Source of the DNA: Rhizobiales bacterium Ga0077537
Lineage (GTDB): Bacteria; Pseudomonadota; Alphaproteobacteria; Rhizobiales; Hyphomicrobiaceae
DNA: 64,000 nt
Direction: 5' to 3'
NCBI GenBank assembly: GCA_001464955.1
Contig: LNEM01000030.1
Span: 62,001 to 126,000, forward strand
Position numbers and translations under genes: made by a program. Positions within the stretch are counted from its first letter, which is position 1. Each line of letters opens with the position of its first letter. Shown here piece after piece: positions 16,314 through 25,125 of the stretch. Below the pieces are notes generated by a model. The model was not told the origin of the DNA. It made no database searches and saw only the letters and a list, made by a program, of their open reading frames with translations.

Positions 16314-18326
16314 ATGTCGACCGCCGCGCGGCGCGCGTCACGGAGCGTGGTGGCCAGATCGCTGGCCGCCGGGTTCTTGCTGATCGCTCTCGAAGGCATG
16401 CTGACGGCCGCGGTCGCCCAGCAGGCCGGCACGGCTCGAACCGATCCCGATGCCGCCACCCAGTGCTTCGCCGGCACGGCGACGGATCGTATCATCGCCG
16501 GTTGCGGCACCCTTTTGGCGGCACCACGGGGAACCTACACGCCGGAGCAGACGGGCCTCGCCCTCCAGCGGCGTGGCGGCGCCTTCGCGGCCTCGAACCG
16601 GCTCGACGAGGCGCTGGAGGACTTCCGGCGCATGGTGACGACCGGCTTTCGCGTGCACGAGGCCCACGCCTCCATCGGCAGCATCGAATATCGTCGCGGC
16701 CGCCTCGCCGAAGCAGAGCGGAGCTACCGTGAGGCGATCCGGAGCAACGGCAGCTACGCGCTGGCCCACTCCGGCCTCGGCCATACCTTGATCCAGCAGG
16801 GCCGCGCGGCGGAAGCCATCGCCCACTTCGATCGCGCCCTCGCGACCAACGTCGACGACGCCAGCGCCCAACTCGGCCGCGGCATCGCACTCCTCGCGAG
16901 CGGCAATGCCCGTGATGCCGTCGCAAGCTTCGACGTCGCCCTCCGCCTTCAGCCGGGCCTGCTGACCGCACGCTACCAGCGCGCCCAGGCTCACGCGCTG
17001 TCCGGGAATACCACGGCCGCCATCGCAGACGCCGACGCGGCAGTAACGACAGCGACGGCCGATGAGAAGGTCCGCGCGCTCGTCTTTCGTGGCCGCCTGC
17101 AGAACACTCTGCGCAATTTCGCGGCCGCCACGACGGATTGCACCGCTGCTGATGCCGAAGCCCAGCGCCTCGGCAGCCGCGACGCCGGCCTGCGCTCGGC
17201 CCCCTTCGTCTGCCTCGCCATTGCGCAGCAGAGCCGGGGCCAGCTCGCTGAGGCCGAGGCCAGCTATCGCCGGGCCCTCGACTGGAACACGTCGGATACG
17301 CAGGCGCTGTCGGGCCGCGGCTATGTCCTCGTCCAGCGCGGTCGCTACGACGAGGCGATTGCCGATTTCGAGGCCACCCTCGGGATCGATCCGCGCTTCC
17401 AGGATGCGTTGCGGTTCCTCGGCCTCGCGCATTCGGACAAGGGCGACGTGCCGCGCGCACTGCAGGCCTTCGAGCGCGCGATAGCAGCGGATGCGTCAGA
17501 CCCTTGGCCGGTGATGATACGGGCCATCACCTACGCCCGTGAGGGCGACCGCCAGCGCGCCCTCGCCGATGCCGAGCGGGCGTTGACCCTGACCGGCACG
17601 TCGTCGTCCGACGCCTATCTGGTTCGGGCCGCGGTCCACTACTTCCTCGAGGATCTCGACCGGGCGAGAACCGATCTCGATACCGCGCTGCGCCTGTCGC
17701 CGGCCAATGGCCAGGCACACCGCTTGCTGGCCCGCCTGCTCGTTCGTCAGGGACGCCTCGACGACGCCACCCGATCACTCGCCGAGGCCGAGCGCCTGAT
17801 GCCGGGCGACGTCTCCGTCGTGTTCGTCCGTGGCCTGCTGGCGCTCGCCCGCCGGGACTATGCGGCCGCGATCCCCAGCCTGGATGCGAGCCTCGCCATC
17901 AATCCGGCCCACGCCGAGGGGTTTGCAGCTCGGGGGGCGGCACACGAGGGCCTCGGCAATACCGCCCGCGCCATCGACGATTATCGAACCGCTGTAGGAC
18001 GACTGGCGACCGATCCCGAGAGCCGGGCGGCCAGGTCTCGCGCCACGGAGCGCCTTGCAGCACTCACGGCACCGCAACGCCCCACCCCTCAAATCGGTCC
18101 AGCGTCCGCGCAGGGTCCGCCCGCATCACAGACTGCGAAATCTCCGCAGCAATCCGGCCCGTCGTCGGCGGTGTCGACGGCACCGACTGGCTCGAGCCCG
18201 CCCGCGCGCCCGGCCGGCCCCGTCGAGACGTCGTCGACCTATTGCCGTCTTGTCGAAGGCGTGTTCGTCCACTCGCGCCGCTACACGGGCGTCGAGTTCG
18301 ATGTCGGCTGCCGGACGGATCGCTGA
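16314..18326 (+). CDS. Large exported TPR protein
   Basis: A 670-residue protein with an Arg-rich N-region and hydrophobic signal (SLAAGFLLIALEGMLTAAVAQQ). It then has about a dozen TPR-like helical pairs (units such as AHSGLGHTLIQQGRAAEAIA and LSGRGYVLVQRGRYDEAIAD), a Pro/Ser/Thr-rich linker near residues 585-635 and a short C-terminal YCRLVEGVFVHSRRYTGVEF segment. ATG 16314 follows GGGAG. It lies 17 bases after the preceding TPR gene and converges on the acyl-CoA synthetase with only 21 bases between stops. Role unknown; a periplasmic scaffold is a guess based on the signal and repeats. Confidence 0.82.
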   Translation: MSTAARRASRSVVARSLAAGFLLIALEGMLTAAVAQQAGTARTDPDAATQCFAGTATDRIIAGCGTLLAAPRGTYTPEQTGLALQRRGGAFAASNRLDEALEDFRRMVTTGFRVHEAHASIGSIEYRRGRLAEAERSYREAIRSNGSYALAHSGLGHTLIQQGRAAEAIAHFDRALATNVDDASAQLGRGIALLASGNARDAVASFDVALRLQPGLLTARYQRAQAHALSGNTTAAIADADAAVTTATADEKVRALVFRGRLQNTLRNFAAATTDCTAADAEAQRLGSRDAGLRSAPFVCLAIAQQSRGQLAEAEASYRRALDWNTSDTQALSGRGYVLVQRGRYDEAIADFEATLGIDPRFQDALRFLGLAHSDKGDVPRALQAFERAIAADASDPWPVMIRAITYAREGDRQRALADAERALTLTGTSSSDAYLVRAAVHYFLEDLDRARTDLDTALRLSPANGQAHRLLARLLVRQGRLDDATRSLAEAERLMPGDVSVVFVRGLLALARRDYAAAIPSLDASLAINPAHAEGFAARGAAHEGLGNTARAIDDYRTAVGRLATDPESRAARSRATERLAALTAPQRPTPQIGPASAQGPPASQTAKSPQQSGPSSAVSTAPTGSSPPARPAGPVETSSTYCRLVEGVFVHSRRYTGVEFDVGCRTDR

Positions 18327-18347
18327 CGCGCGCCCGGCGGCCGCGTC

Positions 18348-19970
18348 TCACAGCGATTTCGCCTGATCCCTCAGCACGAACTTCTGGATCTTGCCCGTCG
18401 ACGTCTTCGGCAGCGGCCCGAACACCACCGTCCGCGGCACCTTGAAGTGCGCCATGTTGGCCCGGCACCACGCGACGACGTCCTCGGCGCTCGTCGGCTT
18501 GGCGTCAGGCTTCAGCGTGACGAACGCGCATGGGCTTTCCCCCCACTTCGCATCCGGACGCGCGACGACGGCAGCCTCCATGACTTCCGGGTGCTTGTAG
18601 AGCACCTCCTCGACCTCAAGCGACGAGATGTTCTCGCCACCCGAGATGATGATGTCCTTCGAGCGGTCCTTGACCTCGATGTAGCCGTCCGCGTGCCAGA
18701 CCGCGAGATCGCCCGAGTGGTAGAACCCGCCGGCGAACGCCTCGTCGGTCGCCGCTTCGTTCTTCAGGTACCCTTTCATGATCGTGTTGCCGCGCAGCAT
18801 GATCTCGCCCATCTCCGCGCCATCCCGCGAAACAGCGGCCATGCCGCCCGGCGAAGCAACCATCATGTCCTCGATCAGCACCACCGGGATGCCCTGGCGC
18901 GCCATCAGCGCATACCGCTCCTCGGTGGCGCCGTTCGCGTCCCATTCGGACTGGTGCGCGCAGTAGGTTGACGGCCCGTAGCTCTCCGTCGTTCCGTAGA
19001 GATGCAGCACCTCGAAGCCCATCGCCTCCATGCGCTCGATCACGATGGCCGGCGGCGCGGCGCCTCCTGTGGCAACCTTCGGCCGTGTTGGCAGTGCCCG
19101 TTTCGTCTCGGCGGGCGCATGGACGAGCATGTTGAGCACGATCGGCGCGCCGCACATGTGCGTCACCCGCTCCTCCGCGCAGAGATCGAAGATGCGCTTC
19201 GGCTCCACTTTCCGAAGACAGACGTGCGTGCCGCCCGCCGCTGTCACGGCCCACGTGTACGTCCAGCCCGAGCAGTGGAACATCGGTAGCGTCCAGAGAT
19301 AGCGGCTCTCGTGGTCGAGCTTGAAAGTCATCGCGTTGGCGAGCGCGCCGAGATAGGCGCCGCGATGGCTGTAGACGGCTCCTTTGGGATTGCCGGTCGT
19401 GCCCGACGTATAGAGAAGACAGATCGACTCCCACTCGTCGGCCGGTCCCGGATAGGCGTAGTCGGGTGACCCCGCTGCGATGAAGCTTTCGTATTCCACG
19501 TTACCGAGCCGGGCCGCGCCGGCCGTCTCCTCGTCGGCGATGTCGACCACGATCGGCATCCGCGCGCCGAGCCGTTCGAGCGCCGGCGTGACGGTGCCGT
19601 GGAACTCCCGGTCGGCGATCAGCACCTTCGCCTCGCCATGCTCGAGGCAGAACGCGATGGCGCCGGCATCGAGCCGTGTGTTGATGGGGTTGAGGATCGC
19701 GCCGATCATCGGCGCCGCGTAATGCGCCTCGAGCATCGCCGGAACGTTGGGCGCCATGATCGCGACCGTATCGCCGCGCCGGATCCCCGCCTTGACGAGG
19801 GCGTGCGCGAGTCGTCGGGCGCGGGCCAGGAACTCCGCATAGCTGATCCGACGCTTGCCGTGCACGATGGCTGTCCGGCTGCCGAAGAACTTGGCGGCGC
19901 GCACGAGAAAGCTCACCGGCGTCAGCGGTACGAAATTGGCAGCGGTCTTGGCGAGTTCGGGCCGCTCCAT
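18348..19970 (-). CDS. Acyl-CoA synthetase (AMP-binding, long/medium-chain type)
   Basis: A 540-residue adenylate-forming enzyme that activates a carboxylic acid to its CoA thioester. The P-loop-like YTSGTTGNPKGAVYSHRG, LHLYGTTESYGPS, the YHSGDLAVWHADGYIEVKDRSKD hinge region and the C-terminal lysine in LPKTSTGKIQK are all present. The start is ATG 19970 with GGAGG upstream; 18 codons further upstream in frame are unsupported. It is divergent from the CNT transporter gene. Substrate class (fatty or aromatic acid) is not readable from sequence, but the nearby acyl-CoA genes fit fatty-acid-type substrates. Confidence 0.93.
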   Translation of the reverse strand: MERPELAKTAANFVPLTPVSFLVRAAKFFGSRTAIVHGKRRISYAEFLARARRLAHALVKAGIRRGDTVAIMAPNVPAMLEAHYAAPMIGAILNPINTRLDAGAIAFCLEHGEAKVLIADREFHGTVTPALERLGARMPIVVDIADEETAGAARLGNVEYESFIAAGSPDYAYPGPADEWESICLLYTSGTTGNPKGAVYSHRGAYLGALANAMTFKLDHESRYLWTLPMFHCSGWTYTWAVTAAGGTHVCLRKVEPKRIFDLCAEERVTHMCGAPIVLNMLVHAPAETKRALPTRPKVATGGAAPPAIVIERMEAMGFEVLHLYGTTESYGPSTYCAHQSEWDANGATEERYALMARQGIPVVLIEDMMVASPGGMAAVSRDGAEMGEIMLRGNTIMKGYLKNEAATDEAFAGGFYHSGDLAVWHADGYIEVKDRSKDIIISGGENISSLEVEEVLYKHPEVMEAAVVARPDAKWGESPCAFVTLKPDAKPTSAEDVVAWCRANMAHFKVPRTVVFGPLPKTSTGKIQKFVLRDQAKSL

Positions 19971-20153
19971 GGCGTCGTGTCCTCCGGATCCTGCGGTCTG
20001 ATGGGTCAGGTCTGCGCTTAGCACGCAGTCTGGAGCGATGCCACGTTGCCGGGCAAGTGCCGCATGATTCCGGGCAGGCGAATGGCTGGCGGCGGCCCGC
20101 GCCGGGGCCTACTGTCGGCGACGACGTGAATCGGGGAACGGGGACGATCGACC

Positions 20154-21425
20154 ATGGCTCTGGCGCTGCAAAGCCTGCTCGGCGTGTGCCTGATCCCCCT
20201 CGCGGCCTACGCGCTGGCGCAGCGCGGCATGCGCCTCCCGCCCGCCGAAGCGTTCCGCGCCGTTCTGGCCGGCGTCGGCTTGCAGGCTGCCATCGCGCTG
20301 CTCTTGCTGAAGGTGCCGGCTTCACAGCACGTCTTCGAGGCAGCGACTGTGGTGGTCGGCGCACTCCAGCGGGCCACCGACACCGGCATGCAGCTCGTAT
20401 TCGGCTATCTGGCTGGCGCCGCCGCGCCCTTCGACATGCCACGCCCTGAGGCGGCCTTCCTCCTGGCGTTTCGCGCCCTTCCACTCATCCTCCTCATGAG
20501 CGCCCTGACGCGCCTGCTCTACCATTGGGGCCTCCTGCAGCGCGTCGTCGGCGCGGTGGCGGTCGTCTTTCGGCGGGTGTTCGGCATCGGCGGCCCGCTC
20601 GGAACAGCCGCGTCCGCCAACATCTTTCTCGGCATGGTCGAAGCCCCGCTGCTCGTCCGTCCCTATCTGGCCACCATGGGCCGCGGCGCGCTCCTGGCCA
20701 CCATGACGGTCGGGATGGCGACCATCGCCGGCACCGTCATGGTGATCTACGCCACCATCCTTGCGGGAAGCCTACCGGGTGCCGCCGGCCATGTTCTCGC
20801 GGCTTCGCTCATGAACGCGCCGGCAGCCCTGATGCTGGCGCGCCTCGCCATGCCCGAAGGCTTCCGGGACGACGGACCGGAAGCCCCGCCGAGCTTCGCC
20901 GACGCCCCCCGCTCCGCCATGGACGCCATCGTCGCCGGCACCGTCGACGGCGTCCGCCTGCTAGCCGCAGTCACCGCAATGCTGATCGTCGCGACCGCGC
21001 TGGTGGCGCTCGCCAACATCATCCTCGGCGGCCTGACTGCGCCCTTCGGCCGGCCGCTCGCGGTCGAGCAGATATTGGGCTGGCTGGCCGCTCCCGTCGC
21101 CTTCCTGATCGGCATACCCTGGAGCGAGGCCGTCGTCGGCGGCGCCTTGATCGCGAAGAAGGTGGTCTTGAACGAGTTCGTGGCGTATCTCGACCTGGCG
21201 GCGCTTGGCCCCGAGCAGATCTCGCCACGATCCCGTCTGATACTCACCTATGCGCTCTGCGGTTTCGCCAACCTCGGCTCGCTTGGCATCATGATCGGCG
21301 GCCTTGTGGCGATGGTGCCGGAGCGGCGCGCCGAGATCACCGGATTGGGCCCCCTCTCGGTCCTGCTGGGGCTCATGGCCACGTTGTTGTCGGGCGCTGT
21401 GGTCGGCACCATGGCAGGCAACTGA
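20154..21425 (+). CDS. Concentrative nucleoside transporter (CNT/NupC family)
   Basis: A 423-residue multi-spanning protein with the CNT order: N-terminal helices, VFGYLAGAAAPF, FRALPLILLMSALTRLLYHWGLLQ, GTAASANIFLGMVEAPLLVRPYL (substrate/sodium site) and ATIAGTVMVIYA, then PWSEAVVGGALIAKKVVLNEFVAY and SRLILTYALCGFANLGSLGI. Ion-coupled uptake of nucleosides is the expected role. It begins a three-gene plus-strand unit with the AbrB-type protein (22-base gap) and an alpha/beta hydrolase. Confidence 0.9.
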   Translation: MALALQSLLGVCLIPLAAYALAQRGMRLPPAEAFRAVLAGVGLQAAIALLLLKVPASQHVFEAATVVVGALQRATDTGMQLVFGYLAGAAAPFDMPRPEAAFLLAFRALPLILLMSALTRLLYHWGLLQRVVGAVAVVFRRVFGIGGPLGTAASANIFLGMVEAPLLVRPYLATMGRGALLATMTVGMATIAGTVMVIYATILAGSLPGAAGHVLAASLMNAPAALMLARLAMPEGFRDDGPEAPPSFADAPRSAMDAIVAGTVDGVRLLAAVTAMLIVATALVALANIILGGLTAPFGRPLAVEQILGWLAAPVAFLIGIPWSEAVVGGALIAKKVVLNEFVAYLDLAALGPEQISPRSRLILTYALCGFANLGSLGIMIGGLVAMVPERRAEITGLGPLSVLLGLMATLLSGAVVGTMAGN

Positions 21426-21447
21426 ACCGATCGGGATCACGACACGG

Positions 21448-22560
21448 ATGGCTGATGGCAGCGAACGCCCCTCGACGACAGCCCACGTGGGGCCGGTCAC
21501 CATCGCCGAGCTGATCCCGCAGCCCTGGGGCAGTTATGCCTTGGCCTTGCTGGTCGGGGCTCTGGGTTCGCTGGTGTTCGTGCATTTCAAGTTGCCGTTG
21601 CCGTGGTTTCTCGGCGCTCTGACCGCCTGCCTCGTGGCCTCGGTCGTCCGCGCCCCGATCGCCCGTCCGAAGCCGTTGTCGATCCCCATGCGCGCCGTCC
21701 TCGGCGTCGCTGTCGGATCAGCCTATACGCCGGCGCTTCTCGACCGGCTTCCGGGGATGCTCGGCAGTCTCGCCCTCCTCATCCCGTTCATGCTCTTCGT
21801 CATCGCCATGGGCATGGTGTTCTACGAACGCGTCGCACGCTTCGACCGCCCGACGGCGTTCTACGCGGCCGTGCCGGGCGGCCTCACGGACATGACGACC
21901 ATGGCCGAGGAGTCCGGTGCCAACACGCGCGCGGTGATCCTCGTACAGGCGACGCGCATTTTGGTCATCGTGTTCGCGCTTCCGCTCTGGCTCGAGTGGC
22001 ACGATGGCCTTTCGGTCTCCCAGGCCGTGGCGACCAACGTCCGGCTGGGCGACATCTGGCCGTCGGATGCCTTGACCATGATCGCCATGGGTTGGGGCGG
22101 CTGGTGGCTGGCGCGCCGTCTTGGCCTGGCCGGTGCACCAATCGTCGGCCCCATGCTGGTGAGCGGCATCGCGCATGCCTATGGCTTCACCGCCGCCAAG
22201 GTACCCGCCGAGGTCCTCATCGCGGCTCAGATCAGCGTCGGTGCGATGCTCGGCTGCCAGTTCCGCGGCCTGACCTTGAAGGAATTCACCGGCACGATGA
22301 CCTGGGGCATCGCCTACGCCGTCGTCCTTCTCGCCGTGACGGGCATCGTCGCCGACCTCGTCTCGCGGCTGACGGGTTTCCACCCCGTCTCCGTATTGCT
22401 CGCGTTCGCGCCGGGCGGCCAGACCGAGCTCAATCTGCTGACTTACGTGCTGGGTCTCGACGTGGCCTATGTCGCCCTGCATCATCTGATGCGCCTTGCC
22501 ATCGTCATTCTGGGCGCGCAGATCGTATTCCGTACGAGAACGGAATGGCGCCGGCCATGA
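21448..22560 (+). CDS. AbrB-family membrane protein (duplicated AbrB/ammonia-monooxygenase-like)
   Basis: A 370-residue membrane protein with the internal duplication typical of the family. Repeat 1 has LPWFLGALTACLVAS and PGGLTDMTTMAEESGANTRAVILVQATRI; repeat 2 has APIVGPMLVSGIAHAYGF and FAPGGQTELNLLTYVLGLDVAYVALHHLMR. Older databases call these putative ammonia monooxygenase or AbrB transcriptional regulators, but the sequence is a transporter-like membrane protein and those names should not be taken literally. The ATG at 21448 is chosen because the CNT stop lies just before it. Function unknown. Confidence 0.85.
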   Translation: MADGSERPSTTAHVGPVTIAELIPQPWGSYALALLVGALGSLVFVHFKLPLPWFLGALTACLVASVVRAPIARPKPLSIPMRAVLGVAVGSAYTPALLDRLPGMLGSLALLIPFMLFVIAMGMVFYERVARFDRPTAFYAAVPGGLTDMTTMAEESGANTRAVILVQATRILVIVFALPLWLEWHDGLSVSQAVATNVRLGDIWPSDALTMIAMGWGGWWLARRLGLAGAPIVGPMLVSGIAHAYGFTAAKVPAEVLIAAQISVGAMLGCQFRGLTLKEFTGTMTWGIAYAVVLLAVTGIVADLVSRLTGFHPVSVLLAFAPGGQTELNLLTYVLGLDVAYVALHHLMRLAIVILGAQIVFRTRTEWRRP

Positions 22561-22594
22561 GCGAGCCTCATGCGCCCATCGGCCGGAGGCACGC

Positions 22595-23440
22595 ATGGAG
22601 TGGTGGATGGCGGGCCTGATCAAGGTGGCCGGCGCGGGCGTGGTCATCTATGGCCTGGTCGTCCTGGCGGCGTGGCTCGGCCAGCGCCAGCTGATGTACC
22701 ATCCGGACCCGACACGCATACCGCCCGCGGCCGTCGGTTTGCGCGATACGCTTGAAGAGACGCTGGTCGCCGATGACGGCACGAACCTCGTCGCCTGGAC
22801 GACACCCGCACGTCCCGGCATGCCGACGATCCTCTACTTACATGGCAATGCGGGCAATCTCGCCGGCCGGGCGGCGCGCTTCGCTCGCTATCAGGCTCAG
22901 GGCTTCGGCCTCTGCATGATGAGCTGGCGCGGCTACAGCGGTAGCGCGGGCAGCCCCAGCGAAGCAGCCAACGTCGCCGACGCCGTCGCCGCCTATCGCG
23001 CGCTCGTCGCAAGTGGCATCGCGCCCGGCTCGATCGTTCTCTATGGCGAGTCCCTGGGCTCGGGCGTTGCCGTGCAACTGGCGGCGCGCCATCCGGTGGG
23101 CGCCGTCGTGCTCGACGCCCCGTACACGTCGATCGTGGACGTTGCCCTCCTGACCTACCCCTATCTGCCGGTCCGCCCCTTGCTCGTCGATCGCTACGAG
23201 AGCGACCGCCATATCGCGGGCGTCCGCGCGCCGGTGCTCATTCTCCATGGCGAGCGCGACACGGTGATCCCGGTGGAGATGGGTCGCGCGTTGTTCCAGC
23301 TTGCAAACGAGCCGAAACGCCTTGTCACCTATCCGCAAGGCGACCATGTCGATCTCGATGACCATGGCGCGATCGATGACGTGTCGCGTTGGCTCCGGTC
23401 GATGCTACCGGACGCCGCGCCGGCCACACGTGTGAACTGA
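22595..23440 (+). CDS. Membrane-anchored alpha/beta hydrolase (BEM46/ABHD-like)
   Basis: A 281-residue serine hydrolase with an N-terminal membrane helix (residues about 5-24). TILYLHGNAGNLAGR is the oxyanion region, MSWRGYSGSAGSPSE follows, LYGESLGSGVAVQLA carries the nucleophile serine, and LILHGERDTVIPVEMG and YPQGDHVDL supply the aspartate and histidine. ATG 22595 follows GGCCGGAGG. It resembles the YfhR/BEM46 branch whose physiological substrates are unclear. Third gene of the CNT unit; stop is followed by a strong hairpin shared with rpsU. Confidence 0.85.
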   Translation: MEWWMAGLIKVAGAGVVIYGLVVLAAWLGQRQLMYHPDPTRIPPAAVGLRDTLEETLVADDGTNLVAWTTPARPGMPTILYLHGNAGNLAGRAARFARYQAQGFGLCMMSWRGYSGSAGSPSEAANVADAVAAYRALVASGIAPGSIVLYGESLGSGVAVQLAARHPVGAVVLDAPYTSIVDVALLTYPYLPVRPLLVDRYESDRHIAGVRAPVLILHGERDTVIPVEMGRALFQLANEPKRLVTYPQGDHVDLDDHGAIDDVSRWLRSMLPDAAPATRVN

Positions 23441-23526
23441 AGGACCGATCCGAGCTGGCGGATCGCCCCGTCGCACCACCGCGTGCGTGGCCGCCATCGC
23501 GACCTCAAACGCACGTCAAAACGACG

Positions 23527-23551
23527 AAAGCCCGGACGCGGTCCGGGCTTT
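23527..23551. terminator. Bidirectional terminator between hydrolase and rpsU
   Basis: Perfect 11-bp stem AAAGCCCGGAC-gcg-GTCCGGGCTTT placed 86 bases after the hydrolase stop (plus) and 29 bases after the rpsU stop (minus). On the minus strand the stem ends in CTTT and is followed by cgtcgttttg, giving a plausible terminator for rpsU. Confidence 0.75.
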
Positions 23552-23580
23552 CGGGAAATTCACGGTCCTGCAGTGGTGCG

Positions 23581-23889
23581 TCACATCCGCGACGGGCCGC
23601 CGCTACCGCCACCTGCACCACCGCCACCTGCGCCGAAGCCACCACCCGGGCCGCCGGGACCCACGGGCTTCGCCGGCTTGCCCGGCAGGAGACCTTCGCG
23701 CTGCGCCTTCTTGCGCGCCAGCTTCCGCGCGCGGCGCACGGCTTCGGCCTTCTCGCGCACCCGGCGCTCGGACGGCTTCTCGTAATAGTTCCGGAGCTTC
23801 ATCTCCCGGAATATACCCTCGCGCTGCATCTTCTTCTTGAGCGCCTTGAGGGCCTGATCGACGTTGTTGTCTCGGACGAGGACTTGCAA
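23581..23889 (-). CDS. rpsU: 30S ribosomal protein S21
   Basis: A 102-residue S21. [25 protein letters not shown] and [22 protein letters not shown] match the family closely. The homologous proteins start at (M)QVLVRDNN, where this sequence has TTG (23889), preceded at eight bases by AGGAAGG. I therefore take TTG as the start rather than the ATG at 24012. The last 40 residues are basic and then glycine-rich ([13 protein letters not shown]), an extension beyond the enterobacterial 71-residue form but seen in alphaproteobacteria. It is monocistronic, with its own terminator. Confidence 0.93.
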   Translation of the reverse strand: MQVLVRDNNVDQALKALKKKMQREGIFREMKLRNYYEKPSERRVREKAEAVRRARKLARKKAQREGLLPGKPAKPVGPGGPGGGFGAGGGGAGGGSGGPSRM

Positions 23890-24162
23890 GCGGATGCCTT
23901 CCTGGTGCGTGGGGCCTACGCGGGTGGCCTGATCGATGACGAGATTGGAGCAGGCACGTCCTGTCGCATGACGAAGGCCGTGGAGCACACTCCTTGTGGG
24001 GTCTCTTAGCAAAACGAAGTTAAGGTGTCCACCCGAACCGTGGCCTGCGGCTCGGCCTCTTCCTTGGCGCCGACGGCATCCCCGAGGCGGTCACTGCCCC
24101 ACCTCGGGTCCCCAGCCCTTCGATCGACGCACGTGCCGCACGGAGGACGAGACTTGTATGGC
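23890..24162. other. Leader/promoter region of rpsU
   Basis: A 273-base gap between the stress-protein stop and the rpsU TTG start. It must hold the rpsU promoter; AT-richer bases at 24009-24023 (gcaaaacgaagttaa) are the only notable stretch. No RNA gene was identified. Confidence 0.35.
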
Positions 24163-24972
24163 TCACCGGGCCATCAGCATCGGCAGCGAACTGTGAGCGA
24201 GGAGATGGCTGGTCGCGCCGCCGAAGATCATCTGCCGGAGGCGGCTTTGCGTGTAGGCGCCCTTGATGATCAGGTCCGCCCCGAGCTTTGCCGCTTCTGC
24301 GAGCAGGACCTCGCCTGGCTTGCGACCACCGTTCCCGAGCGAGACCTCCCGAGCCGCGATGCCGTGGGCTGCCAGCCAGTCCTGGGCGTCCTTCCCGGTC
24401 GGTCCCGCGACGGTAAGCCCCTCGATGGTCATGATGGTGACGGACTTCGCCTGCTTAAGCAGGGGAATGGCACATGACGTCGCCCGCGCCTGCTCGGTGC
24501 TGCAATTCCATGAAACGAGGATGTTCTCGCCCATCGTCGTGGGAGCGACCGGCGGCGCGACCAGTACGGGCTGTCCGCTTTCGAACAGCGCGCTTTCAAG
24601 CGTCGTCATGCGCGGTCCCCGGCCCGAGGAGGACGGTCGCCCGATGACCGAGCAATCATAGACCCGGGCCATGCTTCCAAGCTCGGCATCGTCGATCGAA
24701 GGTCCTGCCCGCCAACGGCTGCGGACCCCGGCCATGTCCTTGTAATACCCCTCGAAATTCCCCCGCGCCTTGCTGACGAACTCGGTGTCGTTCCAGTCCG
24801 CCGGCGGGAAAGTGACGGCCACGATCGGATCCGGCGCCACGATTTCCACGTGCACGGGCCTGAGCCCGATCCCCTCCAGCCCCGCGTCGAAACGCTTTGC
24901 GAGCAGCACTGCCGATGCCAGCACGGAAGCCATGGCTTCACTGTGGTCCACCGGCACAAGAACGGATTTCAT
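24163..24972 (-). CDS. Universal stress protein, tandem Usp domains
   Basis: A 269-residue cytoplasmic protein of two UspA-like halves. The first starts MKSVLVPVDHSEAMASVLASA; the second starts NILVSWNCSTEQARATSCAIP and ends ADLIIKGAYTQSRLRQMIFGGATSHLLAHSSLPMLMAR, which carries the GxxGxxxxxxxGS-like ATP-loop region (here GGATSHLL). The family binds ATP or related ligands during stress, but the second half has a changed glycine motif, so nucleotide binding is not certain. It stands alone between rpsU and the BcsS-like gene, with AT-rich bases before the ATG. Confidence 0.88.
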   Translation of the reverse strand: MKSVLVPVDHSEAMASVLASAVLLAKRFDAGLEGIGLRPVHVEIVAPDPIVAVTFPPADWNDTEFVSKARGNFEGYYKDMAGVRSRWRAGPSIDDAELGSMARVYDCSVIGRPSSSGRGPRMTTLESALFESGQPVLVAPPVAPTTMGENILVSWNCSTEQARATSCAIPLLKQAKSVTIMTIEGLTVAGPTGKDAQDWLAAHGIAAREVSLGNGGRKPGEVLLAEAAKLGADLIIKGAYTQSRLRQMIFGGATSHLLAHSSLPMLMAR

Positions 24973-25125
24973 GGCAGTCTCCCTTTGCGTTACGGAGGGC
25001 GAACGACGGAAGTCTTTTTGACGGTTCGCGAAAGACTACCACGCTTCGCCGTTCGACGAAGCCGTAAAGCGCCACGCCGTGCCGCGCCACCGGCTCGCGG
25101 CCGTCATCTGACCGGACCGGCGCCC

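Noticed and set aside
21448-22560. Ammonia monooxygenase
   Set aside because: The historic name of AbrB-type membrane proteins; no copper-enzyme subunit features.
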